This document shows, piece by piece, positions 23,609 through 30,361 of a stretch of DNA of 64,000 bases. How positions within the stretch are numbered: position 1 is the first letter of the stretch; each line of letters opens with the position of its first letter. A program made the translations under genes and the position numbers. This DNA comes from Crossiella sp. SN42 (GTDB lineage Bacteria; Actinomycetota; Actinomycetes; Mycobacteriales; Pseudonocardiaceae), in assembly GCF_023897065.1 (NCBI RefSeq), contig NZ_JAMHIV010000003.1:186001-250000 (forward strand), read 5' to 3'. The notes under the pieces were generated by a model that saw nothing but the letters and a program-made list of their open reading frames with translations, was not told the DNA's origin and did not search any database.

Positions 23609-25126
23609 CTAGTACTCCCAGTTCATCCCAGTTCCGCTGTACTCCTCCACCGGGATGGACTCCGCGTCGGTGCGCATCCGCTCCGGGTAGAGCACCCCGT
23701 GCAGGTGATCCACCTCGTGTGCGACCAGCCGCGCCACCCCGTGGCTGAAGATGGTGATCCGCCGCGCGCCGGAGAGCTCTTGGTGCTCCACGTGCAGCGC
23801 CAGCGGCCGGGTCACCAGGCCCCTGACGTCGAAAAAGCTCAGGCAGCCCTCGTACTGCTCGTCGGTCTGGTCGCCGATCTCGATGATGCGCGGGTTGAGC
23901 AGCGTGATCACGTCCTCGCTGCCCGGCGGCAGCACCAGCGCCGCCGCCCGGTCGATGCCCAGCTGGTTGGCGGCCAGGCCCATGCCCTTGCCGAAGGTGT
24001 GCGCGCGGCAGATCCGCTTGGCCGCGGTGCACAGCTCGTGCAGCACCCGGCGTGCGTCCTCGGCCTCATCGGGCAGCACGAACGGGCGAGCCGGACGGTG
24101 TAACAACGGATCATCGCGCTGCAGCACGCCCAGGGCCTGCATCACCTCACTGGGCCGCTGCGCACGCACCTCCTCCACCTTCGCCGCGGCCCGGAAGTGC
24201 CATTCGAGGCGGTAGCGGGCGTGCAGCGGCGGGTCCTCGGTGGCCCAGGAGTAGATCCGGCGGCCGCGTTCCCGGCGCTCGTCGATGGCGGTGCGAAACG
24301 GCATCGCCTCCGCGGTCATCGAGGTGTGCAGCCCCCACACCGTGGGCTCCAGCTCGGCGGGCAGGTCCAGGCGCATCGACAGCCGTTTGGTGGGCAGGCG
24401 CACCGCGCGGCGGAACCACGGGCCCCACTTCTCCGCGCGCACGGCGTAGGTGTACTCGATCCAGGTGCTCTGCCCCGGATACAGCGGGAAGTGGCCGCTG
24501 TCGTTGGCGAAGAGCAGCCACACCTCCTTGAAGGCATCCCGGTCGTGCTGGGCCACCCAGTGCATCGGCTCGGCCCTGCCCTCGCCCCACCACGCGGAGA
24601 GCTCCAGCTCGTCCCAGGTCAGCGGGTCGTCCCGGTAGAGCCGGTTGGACTGCTCCGGGTTGTCCGGATAGCGGTCCACCGCGATCCGGATCAGGTAGCG
24701 GGTGATCGGCTCGGTGCCGGAGTTGACCAGCTTGCGCCGCATGGTCGCCCGGTAGGAGCGGCCGTCGAAGTGCAGCGCCGCGTCGTCGTGCTCGACCAGC
24801 AGGCTGGAGCCGGTGGCGGTGTCCACCCCGAACTCCGGGCTGGGCTGCACCAGCCGGATCGCCGCCGGGCGGTGGTTGTCGTAGTCCCGCCAGGCCCGCC
24901 GCAGCGCCCCCGCCGCGCGCAACGCCTCATCGGCGGCCTTGGCGAACTCCCGGGACGGCCGCTCGTGCGCGCTCTCGACCTTGGAGACGTAGGAGCGGCT
25001 GTAGCCCATGGCGTTGGCCAGCGCCGTCCGGGAAAGACCGCGCACATCGCGCCACCGCCGCAGCTCGGCGATGAACGCGTCCAGGTGCGCGACATCTTCA
25101 CTCGTGGGTTCGTCGTCAGACACCAT
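23609..25126 (-). CDS. XRE-type HTH regulator fused to a complete peptide deformylase
   Basis: A 505-residue three-part protein. Residues about 12-75 form an XRE HTH (LRRWRDVRGLSRTALANAMG, YSRSYVSKVESAHERPS). Residues about 110-340 are a beta-rich domain of unknown type with many Trp/Arg strands. Residues about 345-490 are a peptide deformylase with all three motifs: GMGLAANQ (381-388), EGCLS (426-430, metal Cys428) and HEVDH (470-474). Deformylases remove the N-formyl group of new proteins; this one looks catalytically complete but is not a housekeeping form. GGAGG lies about six bases before the ATG at 25126. It is divergent from the 73-residue protein at 25324. Confidence 0.87.
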   Translation of the reverse strand: MVSDDEPTSEDVAHLDAFIAELRRWRDVRGLSRTALANAMGYSRSYVSKVESAHERPSREFAKAADEALRAAGALRRAWRDYDNHRPAAIRLVQPSPEFGVDTATGSSLLVEHDDAALHFDGRSYRATMRRKLVNSGTEPITRYLIRIAVDRYPDNPEQSNRLYRDDPLTWDELELSAWWGEGRAEPMHWVAQHDRDAFKEVWLLFANDSGHFPLYPGQSTWIEYTYAVRAEKWGPWFRRAVRLPTKRLSMRLDLPAELEPTVWGLHTSMTAEAMPFRTAIDERRERGRRIYSWATEDPPLHARYRLEWHFRAAAKVEEVRAQRPSEVMQALGVLQRDDPLLHRPARPFVLPDEAEDARRVLHELCTAAKRICRAHTFGKGMGLAANQLGIDRAAALVLPPGSEDVITLLNPRIIEIGDQTDEQYEGCLSFFDVRGLVTRPLALHVEHQELSGARRITIFSHGVARLVAHEVDHLHGVLYPERMRTDAESIPVEEYSGTGMNWEY

Positions 25127-25323
25127 GCCGCCGCCTCCACCGCCGAGGCGTGAGTCGGCGTGAGAGGCGCGTGAGTCCACGCACATCTTCCGCTAGCCGG
25201 CCCACCACTGGTCTGCTCTAACCACAGATAGCACACAAGCGACCGCGCGGAGTGTTCGGAAGGGCTTCTGTTATGGAACTAGTCCAGAGGGTGCTTCGCG
25301 CGGTTCCCAGCGGAATGAGCACC

Positions 25324-25545
25324 ATGAGCAGCAGAGCCCGCAGCGCCCGACGCCTGGCGACCCTGCTCTCGGCACGTTCGGGGGTGAGCGTGTCGGTGCG
25401 GTACGACCGGGAGCTGCGGCGCTACCGGGTGGTCTGGGCCAGCGGCCCTGACCAGGCGCAGATGCAGACCCTGGCGGTGACCAGCGTGGCCGCGGTGCCG
25501 GACTTCAGCATCGGCGAGCTGTTCTGGTCCAGGACTCCCGCGTAG
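25324..25545 (+). CDS. 73-residue protein, paralogue of 21508
   Basis: MSSRARSARRLATLLSARSG followed by VSVSVRYDRELRRYRVVWAS and GPDQAQMQTLAVTSVAAVPD. It matches the 21508 product over its full length without gaps. The ATG at 25324 gives the same 73-residue length; an ATG at 25315 is also in frame. It is transcribed divergently from the XRE-deformylase gene, about 200 bases away. Its paralogue is next to an RsbW-like ATPase, so these small proteins may belong to a regulator set like the XRE/DUF397/ATPase loci of actinomycetes (inference). It ends at a T-tailed terminator. Confidence 0.75.
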   Translation: MSSRARSARRLATLLSARSGVSVSVRYDRELRRYRVVWASGPDQAQMQTLAVTSVAAVPDFSIGELFWSRTPA

Positions 25546-25570
25546 GCGCCACAAGCCACTACGCGGGCAA

Positions 25571-25594
25571 GCCGCCCCGGTGGCGGCGGGTTTT
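25571..25594 (+). terminator. Intrinsic terminator with T-tract
   Basis: GCCGCC (25571-25576) and GGCGGC (25582-25587) form a stem with a CCGGT loop, followed by GGG and TTTT (25591-25594). It lies 26 bases after the stop of the 73-residue gene. Confidence 0.7.
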
Positions 25595-25687
25595 CCGGGC
25601 CTGCAACCCGGCCGCCACCGGTTCGGCAACCACGACCTCATCCCCGTTTCCCTGCGGGAGCCCTCCGAGCTGTCATGCCGGGACAGC

Positions 25688-26404
25688 TCAGGCGACCACC
25701 AGCCGGTCGAGCAACGCCGCCAGCTCGACCGGCTTGGTGGCCATCGGCCAGTGGCCGGTGCCGATCTCCGCGCGCACCCACTCGCGCCCGTAGCCGGGCA
25801 GCTCGGGCGCCGGGCCGTCGCCCGTGCAGTGCAGGAACACCCGCGGCACCGGCGAGGAGTCCGGGCTGGCCAGCTCGATGACCTCGCGGTGGGTGGCGAT
25901 CGGCACGCCCTCGGCGTGCCTGCGCAGCCAGGCCAGGTGCTCGCCGGTGAGTTCGTGCTCGCCGTAGTAGGCGTCCAGGATCTCATCGCCGATGAACGGG
26001 ATCCGCCAGCCCTGGCCCTCGGCGTCGGCCATCGCCTGCATGATCTCCTCCACGCCCTCGGCCAGGTCGAACAGCCGCTGGCCGTGCCGCGGGGTCACCC
26101 CGGCCACGTAGATCACCTTGGCCAGCCGCTGCGGGATGCGGTCGGCGACCACGGTGACCACCGCCCCGGCGTAGCTGTGCCCGACCAGCACCACGTCGGT
26201 CAGCTCCTCGGCCTCGATCGCGGCGATCACGTCCTGGACGTGGTCGGACAGGTTCGTCTCCGGGCTGCCCAGGTGCGCCCGGTCGCCGAAACCGGTCAGC
26301 GTCACGGCATGCACCTGGTGCCCGGCCTCGCGCAGCCTCGGCGTGACCGCCCGCCAGGCCCACGCGCCCAGCCATGCCCCGCCCACCAGCACGATGTTCG
26401 CCAT
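25688..26404 (-). CDS. Alpha/beta hydrolase (esterase-like)
   Basis: A 238-residue single-domain alpha/beta hydrolase of the hydroxynitrile-lyase/salicylate-esterase type: NIVLVGGAWLGAWAWRAV with the oxyanion-hole region, LVGHSYAGAVVTVVADRI with the nucleophile Ser in GHSYAG, and IGTGHWPMATKP with the catalytic His. GGGAGG precedes the ATG at 26404 by nine bases; the earlier in-frame ATG at 26413 would start directly on the Shine-Dalgarno. It is divergent from the WYL regulator, which probably controls it through the palindrome between them. Confidence 0.87.
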   Translation of the reverse strand: MANIVLVGGAWLGAWAWRAVTPRLREAGHQVHAVTLTGFGDRAHLGSPETNLSDHVQDVIAAIEAEELTDVVLVGHSYAGAVVTVVADRIPQRLAKVIYVAGVTPRHGQRLFDLAEGVEEIMQAMADAEGQGWRIPFIGDEILDAYYGEHELTGEHLAWLRRHAEGVPIATHREVIELASPDSSPVPRVFLHCTGDGPAPELPGYGREWVRAEIGTGHWPMATKPVELAALLDRLVVA

Positions 26405-26454
26405 TTCTCTCATCCTCCCAGTCGTTGTTTCCGCTGGTGAGGACGCTAGGATCA

Positions 26455-26479
26455 AATCCGGACAGTATCCGCCCGGATT
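26455..26479 (+). promoter_or_regulatory. Palindrome between hydrolase and WYL regulator
   Basis: AATCCGG (26455-26461) pairs with CCGGATT (26473-26479) over an 11-bp spacer in the divergent intergenic region. It is the likely binding site of the WYL regulator encoded next to it. Confidence 0.55.
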
Positions 26480-26496
26480 CACCAGGGGAGTGGCCC

Positions 26497-27450
26497 GTGT
26501 CACATCCGACGACGCGGATCCTGGCGTTGCTGGAACTGCTCCAGGCCCACCACCGGCTCACCGGCGCCGAGCTGGCCCGCCGCCTGGAGGTCGATGAGCG
26601 CACCGTGCGCCGCTACGCCACCCGCCTGGCCGAGCTCGGCATCCCGGTGCAGGCCGAACGCGGCCGCTACGGCGGCTACCGGCTGCTGCCCGGCTACAAG
26701 CTGCCGCCGCTGATGTTCACCGACGAGGAAGCCGTCGCGGTTGTCCTCGGCCTGCTCGCCGGGGCCCGCCTCGGCCTGGCCGCCACCGCCCCCGCCGTGG
26801 ACAGCGCGCTGGCCAAGCTCCAGCGCGTGCTGCCCGCCCAGCTGCGCGAGCGCACCGCCGCGGTCCGCGAGGCCCTGGACTTCACCCTCGTCCCACGCGA
26901 GGCCCGCGCTCCCGGCACCGGCACCCTGCTCACCCTCGGCGAGGCCACCAGCCGGCGCCGCCGGGTCCGCCTGGCCTACCGCTCCTACCAGGGCCAGGAC
27001 AGCGACCGCGAGCTCGACCCCTACGGCCTGGTCTTCCACCACGGCCGCTGGTACGTCACCGGCCACGACCACCACCGCGCCGACCTGCGCACCTTCCGCC
27101 TGGACCGCATCCGCGAGGTCACCATCACCGAGCAGACCTTCACCCCGCCCGCCGACTTCGACCCGGTCGGCCACGTCACCCAGGCCCTGGCCGGCGTGCC
27201 GTATGCCTGGGAGGTTCAGGTCACCCTGCACACCACCCTGGAAGAAGCCAGCCGCCGCGTCCCGGCCACCACCGCCACCCTCACCGAGACCGAGAACGGC
27301 GTGCTGATGCGCACCCGCGCCGAACGCCTGGACGGGATGGCGATGATGCTGGCCGGACTGGGCTGGCCCTTCCGCATCCACCACCCGGAAGAACTGAAAG
27401 CCGAGGTCAGGGCACACGCGGCGCGGCTCGTGGCGGCCAGCGAGGACTAG
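26497..27450 (+). CDS. WYL-domain transcriptional regulator (YafY-like)
   Basis: A 317-residue regulator with an N-terminal HTH_11 domain (TRILALLELLQAHHRLTGAE, LEVDERTVRRYATRLAELGI, GGYRLLPGYKLPPLMFT) and a WYL domain (VRLAYRSYQGQDSDRELDPY, LVFHHGRWYVTGHDH, LRTFRLDRIREV) followed by the WCX extension. GTG at 26497 has CAGGGGAG seven bases upstream. It is divergent from an alpha/beta hydrolase gene. WYL domains sense nucleotides or nucleic acids in some systems; no ligand can be named here. Its paralogue is at 42460. Confidence 0.9.
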   Translation: MSHPTTRILALLELLQAHHRLTGAELARRLEVDERTVRRYATRLAELGIPVQAERGRYGGYRLLPGYKLPPLMFTDEEAVAVVLGLLAGARLGLAATAPAVDSALAKLQRVLPAQLRERTAAVREALDFTLVPREARAPGTGTLLTLGEATSRRRRVRLAYRSYQGQDSDRELDPYGLVFHHGRWYVTGHDHHRADLRTFRLDRIREVTITEQTFTPPADFDPVGHVTQALAGVPYAWEVQVTLHTTLEEASRRVPATTATLTETENGVLMRTRAERLDGMAMMLAGLGWPFRIHHPEELKAEVRAHAARLVAASED

Positions 27451-27474
27451 CTGGGACTAGCTGGGGAGATCCAG

Positions 27475-27524
27475 CCGGCCCCGGCGGGGAAGTCGGGGGG
27501 TAGCTTCCCACGCCGGGGCACCGG
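27475..27524 (+). terminator. Large bulged hairpin after WYL gene
   Basis: CCGG-CCCCGGC-GGGAAG (27475-27492) pairs with CTTCCC-GCCGGGG-CCGG (27504-27524) in one bulged stem with an 11-base G-rich loop. It is most likely the WYL terminator; it could also be structure in the leader of tipA. I see no coding sequence between 27451 and 27680. Confidence 0.6.
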
Positions 27525-27620
27525 CTTCTGGCCGGGACAACGCCCGACCGCCAGGTTCGTCGCTCCGCGCAGCGTGAGCGTTACACCACGAAGCGAGAAA
27601 CCCCCGCCCGGATCGCACAC

Positions 27621-27651
27621 TTGACCCTCACGCCACGTGAGGCCACAGGCT
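27621..27651 (+). promoter_or_regulatory. MerR-type tipA promoter with long spacer
   Basis: TTGACC (27621-27626) and CAGGCT (27646-27651) are separated by 19 bases, the over-long spacing typical of MerR-activated promoters. Inside it CCTCACG-CCA-CGTGAGG (27626-27642) is a 7-bp inverted repeat, nearly the same as the operator I recall in the Streptomyces tipA promoter. Thiopeptide-dependent activation is expected. Confidence 0.8.
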
Positions 27652-27680
27652 CGGAGCCGTCAACGAAAGGAGCGGGGAAG

Positions 27681-28448
27681 GTGAGCTACTCGGTCGGCCA
27701 GGTGTCCCGGTTCGCCGGCGTCACGGTGCGCACGCTGCACCACTACGACGAGATCGGCCTGCTCAGCCCGAGCGGCCGAACCCTGGCCGGATACCGCCGC
27801 TACGAGCAGGAGGACCTGGACCGGCTCCAGCAGATCCTGTTCTACCGCGAGCTCGGCTTCCCCCTTGACGAGATCTCGACCCTGCTGGACGACCCGACCG
27901 TGGACCCGCGCGAACACCTGCGCCGTCAGCACGCCCTGCTGACCGACCGGATCGATCGCCTCCAGCAGATGGTCAAGGCCGTCGAACACACGATGGAGGC
28001 ACGAGCCATGGGCAACGCACTGACCCCGGAAGAGCAGTTCGAGGTCTTCGGCAACTGGCGCCCCGAACCCGGCTACGCCGAGCGCGCCGAGGCCCGCTGG
28101 GGCCACACCCAGGAGTGGCAGGAGGGCATGCCCAAAGCCGCGAACATGACCAAGGAGGAGTGGGTCGCCGACCAGGAGCGGGTGGCTGCCTGGGTCAGCG
28201 AGCTGGAGCAGCTGCTGGACTCCGGCGCCAGCCCGGACAGCCCTGCCGCGCTGGCCCTGGCCGAGCGGCACCGGGACATGCTGAAGAAGTTCTTCGACTG
28301 CTCCTACCCGGTGCAGGTCAGCATCGCCGAGAGCTACGTCACCGAACCGGAGCAGTTCGCCTTCCTGGTCCGCCCGGAACGGCAGCGGCCCGGCATGGCC
28401 GAGTTCATCCGGGACGCGGTCAAGGCCAACGCCGCCAAGGCGGGCTAA
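27681..28448 (+). CDS. tipA: TipA-family MerR regulator (thiopeptide/multidrug sensor)
   Basis: A 255-residue TipA homologue. The N-terminal MerR domain (SYSVGQVSRFAGVTVRTLHH, LDRLQQILFYRELGFPLDEI) is followed by a coiled coil and the TipAS drug-binding domain (LTPEEQFEVFGNW to the end). FFDCSYPVQVSIAESYV contains Cys207, at the position of the Cys that forms the covalent thiostrepton adduct in TipAL. AAAGGAG lies eight bases before the GTG at 27681. As in Streptomyces, it should bind thiopeptides and other drugs and activate its own promoter at 27621-27651. It ends overlapping the next gene on the other strand by four bases. Confidence 0.93.
   Translation: MSYSVGQVSRFAGVTVRTLHHYDEIGLLSPSGRTLAGYRRYEQEDLDRLQQILFYRELGFPLDEISTLLDDPTVDPREHLRRQHALLTDRIDRLQQMVKAVEHTMEARAMGNALTPEEQFEVFGNWRPEPGYAERAEARWGHTQEWQEGMPKAANMTKEEWVADQERVAAWVSELEQLLDSGASPDSPAALALAERHRDMLKKFFDCSYPVQVSIAESYVTEPEQFAFLVRPERQRPGMAEFIRDAVKANAAKAG
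28008..28448 (+). other. Internal start for a TipAS-like short form
   Basis: Within tipA an ATG at 28008 (MGNALTPEEQFEV) is preceded by GGAGG at 27995-27999, eight bases upstream. Translation from it gives a 146-residue drug-binding domain without the DNA-binding part, matching the TipAS product made from the internal start of Streptomyces tipA (144 residues). The short form binds drug and may buffer the response. Confidence 0.75.
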
Positions 28449-29371
28449 CTGGCCCGCCACTCCTGCACGGACGGCAGCACGTAGTCCACCAGCGCGGGTA
28501 GCTGCGGTGCGAGCGCGAGGAAGGCGATCGCCCGCAGCACCCCCACGCCGTTGACGAACTTCGAGACCTCCGCATCCAGCTCCCGCAGACCTTCGCGGCG
28601 CGCGCCGCGGTTGTAGGCGGCTTCCAGCTCGGGGCCGAGCGCGGCCAGGTCCCACTCCACCGGACCCAGCGTGACCAGCTCGAAGTCGGCATAGCGCGGC
28701 CCGTCCACCCCGGCGAAGGTGTTCGCCGGCGGGGAGTCGCCGTGGATGGGCTGGAGGTCGATGCCGGGGAACCTCTCCTCGAAGGCCGCCCGCGACCGCA
28801 CCAGCGGCTCCAGCTCCGCCCACTCCCGGCGCGCCCGCGCCACATCGGCCGCGCTGATCGGGCCGGGATGCTGTTCGAGCTGGGTGAGGGCCTCGGTGAT
28901 GAAGTCCGGTTCGGCCGCCGACAGGTAGGACAAGCGGCCCGGGTAGTCGCGCAGCGCGGCATGCAGCCGCGCGGTGCTCTCGGCGTTGACCGCGTAGTCG
29001 GGCTCGCCGCTCCGGTCCTCCTCGACGAACTGCCAGAACGTCATGGAGAACCCGTCCCGCGCCACGGGTTCGCGCGCCACCAGCGGGCTCGGCGGGATCA
29101 CCGGTACGCCTTGCTGGTCCAGCCACCAGGTCACGTCCAGCTCGGCCTGCTGCCGCTGCGCCAGGGTGTGCACGGTGGCAGACTCCGGCAGCACGACCGG
29201 CATCCGGGCCACCACCGGGGCCGGCGCGAGGTGCACGACCACCGAGAACACCTCGTGCAGCACCCGCGCGTCGGTGACGGTCAGCCCGCGTTCGCGCCCC
29301 GCGGCGACCGCGGCGTCCACCGCGGCGGCGGTGCGGCGGGCGATCTGCTCAGGGGTCAAGAACTCAGCCAT
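28445..29371 (-). CDS. Aminoglycoside phosphotransferase-fold protein
   Basis: A 308-residue APH-family protein. The N-lobe has APVVARMPVVLPESATVHTL in place of a classical ATP Lys region, the catalytic loop is LQPIHGDSPPANTFAG (HGDxxxxN), and the metal motif YADFELVTLGPVEWDLA has DFE instead of DFD. This pattern is common in uncharacterised actinomycete APH proteins. It may phosphorylate a small molecule or have lost activity. It overlaps the NudC gene by eight bases and converges on tipA. Confidence 0.8.
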   Translation of the reverse strand: MAEFLTPEQIARRTAAAVDAAVAAGRERGLTVTDARVLHEVFSVVVHLAPAPVVARMPVVLPESATVHTLAQRQQAELDVTWWLDQQGVPVIPPSPLVAREPVARDGFSMTFWQFVEEDRSGEPDYAVNAESTARLHAALRDYPGRLSYLSAAEPDFITEALTQLEQHPGPISAADVARARREWAELEPLVRSRAAFEERFPGIDLQPIHGDSPPANTFAGVDGPRYADFELVTLGPVEWDLAALGPELEAAYNRGARREGLRELDAEVSKFVNGVGVLRAIAFLALAPQLPALVDYVLPSVQEWRAS

Positions 29372-30284
29372 GGCCGGCGCCAGCTCCGTTCAGCCAGGAC
29401 GCCACCAGGTGGTGTCCGATCGAGTCCAACTTGAAAGCTCCCGGATCCGCGGCCACCCGCGCCCGGATCTCCTGCGCGGTGAACCAGCGCGCCTCCACCA
29501 GCTCCGCCTCATCCACCGCGATCGCCTCATCGAGGGCGGTGGCGTGGAAACCCACCATCAGCCCGGCCGGGAACGGCCAGGCCTGCGAGGCCAGGTAGGA
29601 CACCGGCCCCACCACGACTCCGGCCTCCTCGGCGACCTCCCGGCGCACCGCGTCCTCCAGGCTCTCGCCGATCTCGACGAACCCGGCCAGCGTGGAGAAC
29701 GCGCCCTCGGCCGCACCGCGGTGCCGCCCGAGCAGGCAGCGCCGGGGCTCGCCGGGGGCGGTGACCAGCACGATCACCGCCGGTTCGATCCGGGGGAACA
29801 GCAGCCGCGCGCACCCGGGCGCGCCGCACACCCGCAGGTGCCCGCCCTCGCGGACTTCGGTGGCGTGCCCGCAGGTCCCGCAGAAGCGCTGGTTGCGGTG
29901 CCAGTGCAGCAGACCCTTGGCATAGGCCAGCAGCGTGGACTCCGCCGCGGGCACCGAGGGGAACAGCGCACGGATGTCCACAGTGGACTCCGCGCCGGTC
30001 CGGCGCAGCGCCTCGGCCTCGTCCACATCGGACAGATCAACGGCGAAGCGGCCGTCCTGGCCGTCCAGGGCCAGGAAAACCGGCTCCGCACCGGCCCACG
30101 ACTCGCCGGTGGCCGCGGGCAGCGCCACCGGCACACCGCCGATGGTCAGGCAGCGGTCCCGCCACAGCGGCAGCACCGTCGAGCCCGGCCGGGCGCGCAC
30201 CTCCGCCAGCCACGCCGGGTCACCGCGATGCCCGCCCGCCCGGTCCAGAGGTAGTCCGTTGTAGGCGATGGCCAGCTCAGGCAC
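29364..30284 (-). CDS. nudC: NudC-type NAD+ pyrophosphatase
   Basis: A 306-residue enzyme with the NudC layout: an N-terminal beta domain, a zinc ribbon (FCGTCGHATEV, then CGAPGCARLLFPRIEPAVIV), the Nudix box (GFVEIGESLEDAVRREVAEEAGV, conserved Glu cluster), and SQAWPFPAGLMVGFHA, the NudC-specific motif (usual SQPWPFP). It hydrolyses NADH/NAD+ and, in E. coli, removes NAD caps from RNA. Start GTG at 30284. It is in an operon with the APH-like gene. Confidence 0.92.
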   Translation of the reverse strand: MPELAIAYNGLPLDRAGGHRGDPAWLAEVRARPGSTVLPLWRDRCLTIGGVPVALPAATGESWAGAEPVFLALDGQDGRFAVDLSDVDEAEALRRTGAESTVDIRALFPSVPAAESTLLAYAKGLLHWHRNQRFCGTCGHATEVREGGHLRVCGAPGCARLLFPRIEPAVIVLVTAPGEPRRCLLGRHRGAAEGAFSTLAGFVEIGESLEDAVRREVAEEAGVVVGPVSYLASQAWPFPAGLMVGFHATALDEAIAVDEAELVEARWFTAQEIRARVAADPGAFKLDSIGHHLVASWLNGAGAGHG

Positions 30285-30352
30285 TAGCGGGCTCCAGGGA
30301 GTCAGGTCGGGGGTGAGGGGCCAACTCCACCGTCCGTGGACTCGACCGTCAA

Positions 30353-30358
30353 GATAAT
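30353..30358 (+). promoter_or_regulatory. Probable -10 box of a leaderless transcript
   Basis: GATAAT at 30353-30358 ends three bases before the GTG at 30362, leaving no room for a ribosome binding site. The mRNA of the YibE/F-like gene is therefore probably leaderless. Confidence 0.5.
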
Positions 30359-30361
30359 TAC

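Noticed and set aside
27451-27680. A riboswitch in the gap before tipA
   Set aside because: A bulged hairpin is visible but it lies next to the WYL stop and fits a terminator; no conserved riboswitch core was recognised, and the MerR-type promoter begins only at 27621.
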